64,000 nt of DNA. It comes from Perilla frutescens (lineage: Eukaryota > Streptophyta > Magnoliopsida > Lamiales > Lamiaceae). Shown here in pieces: positions 44,494 to 54,994 of the stretch. How positions within the stretch are numbered: position 1 is the stretch's first letter; each line of letters opens with the position of its first letter. Under the pieces are notes generated by a model that saw nothing but the letters and a program-made list of their open reading frames with translations, searched no databases and had not been told where the DNA came from. The stretch is taken from positions 40,598,664 to 40,662,663 of the forward strand of contig BRKX01000006.1 of NCBI GenBank assembly GCA_026008535.1, read 5' to 3'. A program made the position numbers and the translations under genes.

Positions 44494-47400
44494 ATGGATG
44501 TTGGTAGACAGACCGATCTTCAGGAGGTGAGTTTCTGCATGCTACCTTTAATCCGACATTGATCATAGATTAATTTTTTACCTATTGTGTAATTCATGCT
44601 TATTTTGATCGGCCAATTCCAGAACCTTTCATCTAAACCCTTAAAAAGTAATAAGTAACTTTTCTAGAAATGGATCTGGTTCATTTTACCCATACTCTTA
44701 TTTTATAATCTCAGCTTGTTCAGCTCTTTCATTGGTTCGTATAGAGTTTATGAAGCTAGAAACCTTATTGGATTTATCTACTTTAACATGTTAGGAACGA
44801 ATGAGGGATTGTTGGAGTCTTAGCAGCAACTACCGGTACTGCAGCCAATCCAGGAAGATGTCTATTGGAGTTCTTGTTGATTCTATTTCCAAGGCCAAAA
44901 CTAAAGATCCCCAGGAACCAGGCCCCCCTATTACTGAAACTGAAACTTATAGCAAAAGGAATGTTGTCAAAGATCGTGAAGGGCATACTCCACTTATGGA
45001 AAAACATGAGATAGTGGAACCGAAGGATGCCTCCCCTTGGGTTTCCACCAGATCTTTCAACCCAAAGGTATCTTCTTCAGTTGCAGTTCAAGATACAGAA
45101 CGTACTCCAAGTTTTCCAGCCACGAGAAGAACACGTCCCAGATCAAAGCTATTAGAGAAAGCATCTGCATCCCATTCTCTCAAGTTTTTTCCTGCTAAGT
45201 CTGGCTTAGGATCTGATATATGTAGACATAAGAATTTTGGTAAAGATATCCGTTCCATGGAGTCTGGGAAGGTTGATGATGCAGAACACATGGAGAATCT
45301 GGTACATTCAACTGAACAAGGAGTTCGGCTGGAAAAAGAACAAGTACAAGGTAAAGATAGGACAACAGAAACTGGGGGCCATGAAACTCTGAGGATGAAG
45401 CTTTGGGAGATCTTAGGAAATGCTCCTTCACCAAACAAGCATCTCCCCAGTCTTCAGTGTCAGGAGTTGCATCTGGATCAAGAGAGGAACAAGAAGCAGT
45501 GTCCTATTGAAAAGATAAACCTGAATTCGGACACTATTGAAAGTGATTCTCAAACACATATTTTCACAAGGCCAATGACTCGCTCATTAACCCGGAGGAA
45601 AGTTTCCTCTAGAAAACAAAGTAAAAACAGTGAAGCCACGAAATCTATCGACAGAAAAGACTGTCAGCGAAAGAGAATATTCTCATTCAAAGGAGATCGG
45701 TCTGGGGGGTTATATGATAATTCCAATGATGGTTCTTTACCTAGTAAGAGAAAAAAGATTCTGGGAATGAGCTTTGGACCAGAAACTCATGAGGGTGTTA
45801 AGCCTAAAAATGTAGAAGAGAGACAGCAATTGGAAAAAAGCAGATCAATACCAGCTGTGGAGAAATTGATGGTGCATAAGAATAAAGTTTCCAATGCTAG
45901 CAGTTCTAGTGGCAGGAGAAATGACGTACTTGATGAGCCAAAAAAGGGTACCAAGAATAATACTTCATTTGAGTCTCCTCTTAATGCGATGACGGATCAG
46001 AGGGATGTGGAGCAGTCAATGGATATTGAAACTTCAAAGAAGAATCAGCAAGAAGACATATCTGAGACTCTGTTAAAAAAGAAAAGGAACTCTGTGCATG
46101 ATCCTTCAACCCCTCCTTCTGAGATCAAGTCACCTGGCAGTTTACCGAAAAAGGGTACCAAGAATAATAGTTTTTTTGAGTCTCCTCTTAATACGATGAC
46201 AGATCAGGGGGATGTGGAGCAGTCAATGGATATTAAAACTTCAAAGAAGAATCAGCAAGAAGACATATCTGATTCTCTGTTAAAAAAGAAAAGGAACTCT
46301 GTGCATGATCCTTCTACCCCTCCTTCGGAGATCAAGTCACATGGCAGTTTACCGAAAAGTAAGCAGGAAGAACTTCATGGTCAAGGTCCTGCTGAGAAAA
46401 TATTTAACACAACAAACATACGAAGTTTTAAAAGCTTGCTGAGTCCAAAATCAGCTGAATGCAGACCAGATGTGCAACAGGAACCAACCGTATCCTTACT
46501 TTCAGCACAAAAATTAATTAAGTGGCACTTATCATGACAGCCGTTATTACATTATTGTACACATCTTACTATTCCTTAATAAATTTTAAGGTTGGTAGAT
46601 ACAAACAAAGCCCGAAGAGTAGTTTCCTTGTGAAACCAAGCATTGTAATGGATGAAGATGGTGATAACCGGATCTCCAAATCATCTACTGATGAGATGGA
46701 TTCTGAGAGCTCTGAAGATGAATCTCATAAAGGTTTTATGCCTCGACCTAGTATTATGTATTTTTATTGAACATAGCCTTTATGCCTCGACCTAGTATTA
46801 TGTATTTTTATGGATCTATGTTCCATTTATTTGCTTTACCCTCTAGAGATGGAATCTAAATCTATTACATCTCCTTCCTGAGTGATAGTATGAGTGTGCT
46901 GGACACATTCATGATTATGCTCTAACATATGCAACGTCTTCTTTTATAGAAATTTTGTTAGGTCGTTTCGCTTCATTAGTAAGGTGCAGTTTCACAAGTC
47001 AAGCATTCTTGTTCTGTTTGCATCACATTAACATTATGATATGGATATGCAGATTACAGGGAATCAGACGAATTATCTCCTGAAATCCGTATATCTGAGA
47101 ACATTCTACCTGATTCCAATAAAAGTCATGACAATGACAAAGATGTTGGAGTGATTGGATCTAGTCCTGCTTCAGATTCATTAAAAGGTTTATTAATTCT
47201 AGCAAAAGAATTATACTTCTTCCAAAAGTGTGCTTCCTTATTGCATCTGTCTGTTTTTCGATTTATATTTTTCCTTACATGCTTGTAACCTCTTTCCCAT
47301 TTGCAAAAACGAGAAGGGGTACATGACGCTAGTAAGCTTGAAATGTACTTGGAAGAGAATCACGGGGATGATTTGACCAGGTATTCCTGTCTCTGCTAAG

Positions 47401-50264
47401 TAAAGAAAATAATATGAGGAAGTGGCTATTCCAATGCTGTTGCTTATTATTTTTTTTATTTTATGAATCTTAGGGCTGTAGCACTATTTACTATGGCTCT
47501 GGCTCATATTAAAACCAAACTGAAGTCAATAAGTAGCAGAAGGTCTGCTGATATTTTGCGGGCTGCTGTTGAGGAAATATTCTTCCGATTACAGAATGCT
47601 GAATCTCTTATTAAAACAGACATGTAAGTGCTCAAATCATAGGATTTTTTTTAGTATTTAAAAATAATAATAGATTGCGTATCCAAAGGTTTTTTCTCTT
47701 GAGCGTGATGCTTGTGGATCCAGGGTAAAGCTGACCAATCTGAGTCATTCAACAAGCAAACAGCTGGAAACTAGATTTCAAGGTGTGTTTTCTGGGAACT
47801 TAGCTTGACAAGTTGATCAAGTAAACGGGGCAATCCTATACTATATTAGACCTAACTGCGTATATGCTTAGATGATGGCAGTTCCTGCTTTAGTGGGCCT
47901 GATCAATTTAGGCGTGTTCAATGTAGCGGGGTAACTTGATCTAGTTTTTAGTCTTCTTGGACCAATTGATGTTACCTTACATGTATCCATCTTGAAGCTT
48001 AAAAAGTTTATAGTGGTTGCTTAAAAAGGATGGAGCTTTTAACCTGCCCATTGCTATCAGCTATTAGGAGCACACCAAAATAATAGTGGAATCAATATTA
48101 CGCCATCTATTAGCATTTTTTTACCTGCTCTCAGTATAGATTGACTAGCCACTAATGTAGCTTGATATGGCCTAGAGGATCCAGGGAAGGGAATGGTAGA
48201 TAAACAGAAAGTTAGGATCTACGTTTATGTAAAAGGTCAAAATCATTCAGTAACAACAATTATTTCATTTGCCACGGGATAATATTTTATGAACATTTTT
48301 AGAATGATTAGCTGAAATGCATGATTATGGACTTACCAGAAGTCACTAGGACTACCTAGGATTATTCACTTCTTCTCTTCCGACACATATTAAGCATCAA
48401 TGTGGCAGGTGATTATGTGGACTCTAAGTACTACACTTGGCTTTGTGACCTTGGTCATTGCATCAGTTCAATAAGGCAACCTGTTAACTCTAATTAGGCT
48501 AAGTAAAATATCAATGATTAAGATTCTGGAGTTTTATCTTTTTTGGCTGACAACAATTAAGTTTATCAGCAAATAGACTTCATAGAAGAAACAAACAATC
48601 TCTAGGAAAGAACTAAAATTCATTTACACGACTTTGTTGGTTTCACTGTAAAATGGAACTCTGTTGGCTTTACACTCTCAGATGTCATTCTACCATTTTG
48701 ATGGAGTTCTCAGAGATAGATTACGCTTAATCAACAATTGCGAATCTCTTCCCAACCAATCGACTTGAACTAACCATCCACCTTCTAGAATTCCTGGCTT
48801 TCAACTGGCTGATGGGGTTAGCTGCCTCTTCTGAACATTAAAATTAGTTTCTTTCTGCACAATGCTACTATAAGTGATGTACACCAAAATTCTTTCATGG
48901 AGATTACTGTAACTTCAATTCTCTAGGACATGGAAGGTATTTCGGAAGCACGTGCCAGTTTCTTTTGAATTTCTAGTCTTCATGTATTCCTATCCGTCTT
49001 ACAGAAAAACAGGAAGAGTTGCTTGGAATACATAAAAGATTCAAAGCAGAGGTTGAGCAGCACCTTCAGGATTGTGGCGGCCTAATTGAAGATCTAGAAG
49101 AGCATCAGATTGAGCTCAAAAGATCTGTGGAAAAGCAAAGTATGCATATTCTAACTCTTAGGAAATATCTCTTTTAATTTGGTATACTTTCCCAAGCAAG
49201 TCATGCGCTAAGTCTGTGATGTTTGACTAGTTTAAACTTATTTATTTTATTTTATTTTTCTCTTATTCTCTGCATGAAATAGGCGTTCATATCCTAGTGG
49301 AATGTAGTTTAGTCAAAACATAAAATAGAACCAACAAGTTAATTAAATCAACCAAACGTTTATTTTTAACCTGTAAGCTTGTTGTGGAACTGTAAATCCA
49401 GTCTTTAAGGTGCATTTCCTGAATCTGTAAGAACCTTTAGCAACTTCAAGCATGCTGTTCTTTTTTTCTTACAATAAAAAACTGAAGAAGGAAATCATAC
49501 CAAGCTTCAATTCCGTAATGTTAACCAACAAACATGACGTACAACTCTTTACTTTTTTTAATCTATTGTAAACACGGTTTACAGCATAAATGTGCCAGGG
49601 GTAGGGGGAGAGAGGGAATGTTTCTTTACTTGATCTTGATATCGCTGCATGTGTCCTGTCTTAATCAGAACTGAATGTTTTTTATATGATACAATTTCCT
49701 CTGAAGCATTATCCTTGAGTTAAGCAAAATAAAAGCTAGGAGACATAACCCTTCTATCTGTTAATTTACTTGTTAAAACTGTAACAATAGATTTTTAAAA
49801 TCATGAACTGATGTTGTTTATCATGTAACATCTACTTCGCTGAGCTTGGACATATACTGATCTACTTTCGTTGCTGATTGACTTCCTTAGAAGCAGCACA
49901 TAAGAAGTTTCTATCACAAGTGGAGCAAGAAATCAATGCTCAACTCGATGATGCTGAATGCAGAATCATGGCTGTCGAGAAAGTGAGTTAAATTTATTTG
50001 GAATTTGAAATTTTATGGTTGTGAGGTATTGCAATAGTTGAAGCAAGGTATTCCGATTGTTTTGGTGGAATGTGTCATTTGAATAAAGACCCTTAACTGA
50101 TAATTACTTGCAGGCTAGCTATCTTGTGTTCCAAAAGATTGATGAAAATTAATGGTAAAGCTCAAAATAACCTTTGAATTTTGATTTGACAGATGGCTAA
50201 GGAAAAGATGCTTCAACTAAAAGTTGGGGTGGCAGAGTGCTTGAAACATGGTGGATTGAGTTGA
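44494..50264 (+). CDS. ASY3: Meiotic chromosome axis protein ASY3
   Basis: Ten exons in consistent phase: 44494-44526, 44795-46489, 46591-46732, 47053-47187, 47314-47380, 47474-47623, 47724-47782, 49005-49139, 49891-49982, 50193-50264, giving about 859 residues. ASY3 is the plant coiled-coil axis core protein; it recruits the HORMA protein ASY1 and is needed for normal crossovers. Similarity recalled from Arabidopsis ASY3 includes the N-terminal SNYRYCSQSRKMSIGV (HORMA-closure-type segment), LRMKLWEILGNA, RPMTRSLTRR, and the C-terminal coiled coil from RAVALFTMAL to KEKMLQLKVGVAECL. The long second exon is hydrophilic and probably disordered, and holds a 69-residue tandem duplication. Intron 7 is about 1.2 kb. 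The exon 2 donor (46490) and exon 5 acceptor (47313 or 47316) are the least certain borders. Confidence 0.92.
45940..46353 (+). repeat. In-frame 207-base duplication within ASY3 exon 2
   Basis: Two adjacent 207-base units encode 69 residues each, beginning KKGTKNN and ending EIKS(P/H)GSLP. They differ at about 12 bases by eye, and eight of these change the amino acid. The reading frame is kept. Confidence 0.95.
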
Positions 50265-50596
50265 GACATTGAGACAAGCATTGGTATTATAAGTTGGTCA
50301 ATTATGCTACTATAAATCCTTATTTTACACCTTAAAGCACTTCATATTCATTTGTCGAGACAGCCAGCTTTTTGAAGAGTGGCCAATTTGTTGTTTTTAT
50401 GTGCTATATTTTAGTGGAGAAGGGATATATGTTGACTTGAGATTATAAAAGGTTATTAATAGCATGCATATATAGAAACCAACCCTTTAGTGGTTATTAT
50501 TGGCAATATATTAGCGAAATAAGTGATGCTTGGTTTTTTTTTGTTTTTTTTGTTTTTTTTTTTTTTTGAGGTATTGTTATAAGTAGGAGTTGGATG
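50265..50596. other. 3' region of ASY3
   Basis: Non-coding DNA with a T-rich stretch (50531-50568). It ends in the GTTGGATG target duplication (50589-50596) of the next element. Confidence 0.6.
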
Positions 50597-51124
50597 TAGG
50601 CATATCAACCGGGCAGTCCACTAGATTTTGGATCAGTTCGTAGTTGGGCTATTCAGTTCAGGCCAATTCGAGTTATATTTTATTCGAGTTGTAAATTATT
50701 GGTCCTAATTCTAACCCTTCAATTTACGGGCTAGTCGTCGGGCCAGAAAGTTTACGAAAAAACTTTAATATGTATAAATTTGTCAATTCATGTCGCTTAA
50801 ACTTTTAATTTTAACAAATTAACATTAAATATAATATAACTCATCACTAATTAATTAAATAAATCATTTAAGTTTCAGGAATTATATTTTTAGTCCTTAA
50901 ATTAAATTAGATCAAACTTAAAATTTTCAATATTAAATCAAAATATACAGCTAAACAATAAAAATCAGGGCAATTTGGATCAACTCATTATTTTCGGCCT
51001 ATCAGGTTATTCGGTTTGACTCATTTTGGGCTAAATTTTGTTCGGGTAGAATTTTGTGGCCCTGATCCTTTTTTTTTTGCTATTCAGGTCAGTCTATTGA
51101 TTTCGGACTGAATTGACATTCATA
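50597..51124. mobile_element. Non-autonomous hAT-type element, 528 bases
   Basis: A perfect 8-base duplication GTTGGATG flanks it (50589-50596, 51125-51132). The ends are short imperfect inverted repeats: TAGGCATATCAACCGGG on the left and, inverted, TATGAATGTCAATTCAG on the right. The subterminal regions carry repeated GGCC, TTCGG and TTCGGGT words; the centre is AT-rich and non-coding. Confidence 0.8.
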
Positions 51125-51132
51125 GTTGGATG

Positions 51133-51529
51133 CAAATGAAATAGTGACCGGTGAGGGTGGGGATGTAGATAAGGAGACAGAGATGTACGAAACCATGGTG
51201 TGAAGTTGCTATAGACATGTAATAAAATAAAGTAGGGAGGGAGACAAAAGCAGAGGGATTGGCACGTGAAGTGAATGGTTTATCACGTGAAAAAAAAATG
51301 GTTTGGGAGAGAGTGGGGCTTTGCTCAATGGTAATGCATTGCTTGGCTACGGCACTTGAAACTGAAAATGAAGGAAAGTGACAACTCTTCATTCATTAAA
51401 ATTAAAAATTCAACACAGGCTCCCAATCCAAATATGTATATTTCTTTTCTTCATCATCAACAAAGACTTCATTCACTATATATATACATACATACATAAA
51501 GCAATTAAGCTGTGTTAGCTGTTGCTTCA
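51133..51529 (+). promoter_or_regulatory. Upstream region of the bHLH gene
   Basis: About 400 bases between the hAT element and the bHLH start codon. TATATATACATACATAC near 51478-51495 may include the TATA box. A minus-strand frame at 51120-51392 shows no family signature. CACGTG-like words (TCACGTGA near 51282 and GGCACGTGAAG near 51260) are possible G-boxes, the usual sites for PIF and bZIP factors. Confidence 0.45.
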
Positions 51530-52471
51530 ATGGATTCACCAAACCATCATAAAACAAACACTTTCAGCTCGATTACGAGTCGCAAACACAAGCATCACAG
51601 AGAGACATCCTTAGAGTCTAATACACCATGCACATCTGCCTACTCAAAAACAACACAAGACTCGGAATCTCATTCCAATGTATGGCTATATAATCACAGA
51701 TTAGAGTTTTGCATGCTTCTCCTTCAAAAACCTAAATGACATTACTTTATGTATGTGTGTGTGTGTGTGTACATATATATATTCTTTCATCAACATTTCA
51801 CACACATGTTTCTTGCAGGATGATGATCGATCTTACAATGTTAATGCATCAATGAAGAGGAAACGAGTAGCTCAAGTGCATCACCTATCTCAGGTCAGTT
51901 TTGTTCTCTAATTGAATCCCAAATAACAATGATGTATTCATTGATAGTTCTGAAATGTTTCTTAACAGAGGGGTGGAGATAAAATCAGTAAGAGACTGCG
52001 GGCTTTACGTAGCCTCATACCTAATTGCACCAAGGTCATAATTTTGTACATATTAGAAAAATAGACAACTTTGCAAGAAATTATTTCAAGAACCCTCTCT
52101 AATTTAGTTGCAGTTTATCTTCCAGATTGATAAAGTTTCTGTTCTTGATGAAGCTATTGAGTACCTAAAATTACTTCAGCTTCAGTTACAGGTGACCTTC
52201 AGTTCATGAACAAATACAGGAATTATATGCAGCAACTTGTATTAACATATTACCTTTCTCACAGATCATGCCATTTTTTGCTGGATTGTGTGTGCCACCA
52301 ACACAGATGATTTTACCAACCCAATATCCTATAATAGGCTGCAGTGCTATTGATTTGAGATTTGGTTTACCTTTTGCTGGATATGGAACCCGATTTCAGA
52401 TGCCGTTGCCAATGAATGCACTGCTACCTGTAGCATCAGCATCGCTGCAAAGATCAGCACAACAACCATGA
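51530..52471 (+). CDS. PIF-subfamily bHLH protein with atypical basic region
   Basis: Five phase-0 exons, 51530-51679, 51819-51893, 51969-52034, 52126-52191 and 52265-52471, give about 187 residues. Residues 62-119 form the bHLH: basic part KRKRVAQVHHLSQRGGDKI, then RLRALRSLIPNCTK and IDKVSVLDEAIEYLKLLQLQLQ. The helices and the 66-base exon pattern match the phytochrome-interacting factor group. The basic region has HHLSQRGGD where PIFs have HNLSERRRRD, so the Glu and Arg that contact the E-box are missing. Such proteins (for example HFR1) usually act by forming non-DNA-binding heterodimers. No clear phytochrome-binding motif is present in the short Ser/His-rich N terminus. The exon 1 donor (GTATGG) is tentative, so the first 50 residues are less certain. 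Confidence 0.82.
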
Positions 52472-52659
52472 TAAAAGATGCACATTCACTGAGTCGGTTT
52501 TAGACTTCTAACACGGGATGCAGCTTTGGTCGAGCTACATTGTCCGTTACTTGGTAGTTTGTATTAACTTAAGGTTTGATGTAAGATGTGATATTAGCAA
52601 AGATTCATAATGCTAGGTCCTCACTCAGTTTCAAGAGTAAAATCTAACTTCATACCAGT

Positions 52660-54783
52660 TCAGAGTGATGAAAGAGGAAGGAATAGATCCACCTGCAGAT
52701 ACTGTTCCCTCATCTCTGAGAGCAATATTTTCAGGATTTCTTGTATTTTTTCAAACTCGGAATGTGTTGTATCTCTGGCATCAAATACATGAGTCCGATG
52801 ACCTATCTGTATCCAACTGTTACCCGGTTTCTTTCTTAAACCTCTCTCCTTTATTAGAGCTCTAACCCTTGAGGCATCTTTCCATCTCTTTGTGGATGCA
52901 TACATATTGGAGATGAGGATATGGTATCCAGAGTCGTGGAACTTATCTTCGACATCAAGAAAATCCATGTTCTCCATCACATTGTGGAGTCGACATGCAG
53001 AAAGCAAGCATCCCAGAACATTAGCATCTGGTTCCTCAGGCATTGCCCTGATGAAGCTACATGCATCATTAATGCGGCCTGCTCTACCAAGCAGGTCTAC
53101 CATGCACGAGTAGTGTTCCGTGTTGGGTCGTATACCATAATCAACGATCATGGAACGATACAGGGTCTGGCCCTCGTCTACTAGGCCTGCATGACTGCAT
53201 GCAGAGAGGAGTCCTACAAAAGTTGCTTTGGTTGGCTTCATTGCCAAGGATTTAATTTCATCAAAGAGCACCAGTGCTTGCTTGGCATAACCATGAAATC
53301 CGTAGGAAGAAATGAGTGTATTATACGAAATGATATCCTTCGCCACCATTTTATCGAAGACCTTAAGTCCATGCCTGAGGTATCCGCATTTACAGTACAT
53401 GTCAATAATCGAGTTGCAGACTGAAACAACCGTGTCAAGGCCGTTCCTAATCACATGGCAGTGAATTTCCAAGCCCTGCTTATGTGCCCCCATTTTGGTG
53501 CATATTGGAAGGATGCTCATCAAAGTGATGGAATTTGGTATAAATTTTGATTCCCACATCTTCCTAAAGATTGTGAGTGCCATACCATAGTTTTCAACAG
53601 AAGCATTCCCAGAAATCGCAGAATTCCAAATCATGAGGTCCCAATCCGACCAGATGCTCAAGAGAATTTCAGTTTCTCCAGTTAATCCACAGAGGGAATA
53701 CATGTCTATCAGTGCATTGCCAACGACAACATCAGAGTCGAACCCTCGTTTCAAGATAAAGCCATGCATCACTTTCCCCTCTTGTGATAAGTTGAGTTTG
53801 CCAAGTGCAGGAAGAATACTTGCGACAACCATTCCGCTGGGAATAACACCCCAACTGATCATCTCTGCGTAGAGCTCGAGACTCCTCGTGTACTGTGAAT
53901 TGTGTGAATAACCAGCTATTAACGTTCTCCAAGAAACGTCGTCTCTGTAAGGCATGCTGCAAAATATGGTGTGAGCTAGCTGAGTATCCCCCAACTTACA
54001 GTACATATCGATCGTAGCATTGGCAACAAACAGATCATCGTGGAAACCACTCTTCAAAGCAGAGGCTTGCAGAGCCATTCCCATTTGCCTGGCTTCGAGC
54101 CGGCCACAAGCAGGAAGAATAGCAGCCATGAGAGCTGAATCGGGGTGCAGGCCGCCGACCCTCATCATCATACTGAACAAGCGCAGAGCTTGGAGCTCCT
54201 GGCCTTGGTGTACGGTCCCACATATCATAGCAGTCCAAGAAGGCAAGTCCCTCTCCTTCAGAGGCATTTCATCGAAAACATGGCGGGCATCATCCAAGCT
54301 TCCACATTTGGCAAACATGTCTATGAGGGCACATTTAGTGTAGACATTGGGCTTAAAGCAGCGATGGAGCTCCGCGAATCGGATCAATCCATGCACCTTT
54401 CTGACCTCCTCCAGCGACCTGCACGCCTTCAAAACAAGCGGGCACGTATAGTTATCGGGTACAAAAGCAAGCATAGACACGAGGTGTGTGAACAAGTTAA
54501 GTGCTTCAGAAAAGAGACAAGAGTCGAGATGGGCTCGCAGAATAGCATTGCAGGCAAATGCAATGCTGTGGTGGCTGTGGGCGGAGGAGGGGCGGAGCTT
54601 GCCGAAGACGAGCATGGCTTCGTGCAGACTGCCGGAACCGGCGTAGACTTGCACCAAGTCCAAGAGTGAGTCTGTGTCATGGCCATGACCATGGGTGAGC
54701 AGCAGAGCATGCAGCCTTCTGCCTTCCTCTAAATTAGGTTTCTTCACAAGAGATTTCATAGTCAGACCTACCAATCGCCGCAT
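52660..54783 (-). CDS. Pentatricopeptide repeat protein, PLS class with E domain
   Basis: A single intronless frame of 707 residues, as is usual for plant PPR genes. It consists of tandem 31-36 residue repeats with PPR signatures such as NVYTKCALIDMFAKCGSLDDARHVF, PSWTAMICG, YNTLISSYGFHGYAKQALVLF and ATFVGLLSACSHAGLVDEG (each shown in part by family knowledge), followed by an E-type extension (DANVLGCLLSACRLH, LISNMYAS, KPGNSWIQIG). There is no DYW deaminase; after HVFDARDTTHSEFEKI it ends in a short tail. PLS-E proteins direct C-to-U editing or other RNA processing in mitochondria or plastids. The N terminus may be an organelle presequence, but the target is not clear. It converges on the bHLH gene with about 190 bases between stops. 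Confidence 0.93.
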   Translation of the reverse strand: MRRLVGLTMKSLVKKPNLEEGRRLHALLLTHGHGHDTDSLLDLVQVYAGSGSLHEAMLVFGKLRPSSAHSHHSIAFACNAILRAHLDSCLFSEALNLFTHLVSMLAFVPDNYTCPLVLKACRSLEEVRKVHGLIRFAELHRCFKPNVYTKCALIDMFAKCGSLDDARHVFDEMPLKERDLPSWTAMICGTVHQGQELQALRLFSMMMRVGGLHPDSALMAAILPACGRLEARQMGMALQASALKSGFHDDLFVANATIDMYCKLGDTQLAHTIFCSMPYRDDVSWRTLIAGYSHNSQYTRSLELYAEMISWGVIPSGMVVASILPALGKLNLSQEGKVMHGFILKRGFDSDVVVGNALIDMYSLCGLTGETEILLSIWSDWDLMIWNSAISGNASVENYGMALTIFRKMWESKFIPNSITLMSILPICTKMGAHKQGLEIHCHVIRNGLDTVVSVCNSIIDMYCKCGYLRHGLKVFDKMVAKDIISYNTLISSYGFHGYAKQALVLFDEIKSLAMKPTKATFVGLLSACSHAGLVDEGQTLYRSMIVDYGIRPNTEHYSCMVDLLGRAGRINDACSFIRAMPEEPDANVLGCLLSACRLHNVMENMDFLDVEDKFHDSGYHILISNMYASTKRWKDASRVRALIKERGLRKKPGNSWIQIGHRTHVFDARDTTHSEFEKIQEILKILLSEMREQYLQVDLFLPLSSL

Positions 54784-54994
54784 TGCATATTCATCAACCC
54801 GTATAATCTCATATATATATATATATATATAGATATAGGCAACATCAATAACAACTAACTATTTTTAAATTTCGCTGGTATAATACCAAGACATCGTCAT
54901 TCATCAATCAAACATACAATTTTACAAGGAGGTATACATTGTGCATTAAATCAACTGCCTTCATATCTTATCTATCCGTTTACATAAAATAAAA
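54784..54994. other. PPR promoter and CHMP7 3' region, with (TA)n
   Basis: About 210 bases between two genes on the minus strand, containing a (TA)10 tract at 54811-54830 just upstream of the PPR start codon. It must hold the PPR promoter and the CHMP7-like 3' untranslated region. Confidence 0.5.

Noticed and set aside
54145..54669. Long plus-strand frame opposite the PPR gene
   Set aside because: It is antisense to a well-supported PPR coding region, with no domain of its own.
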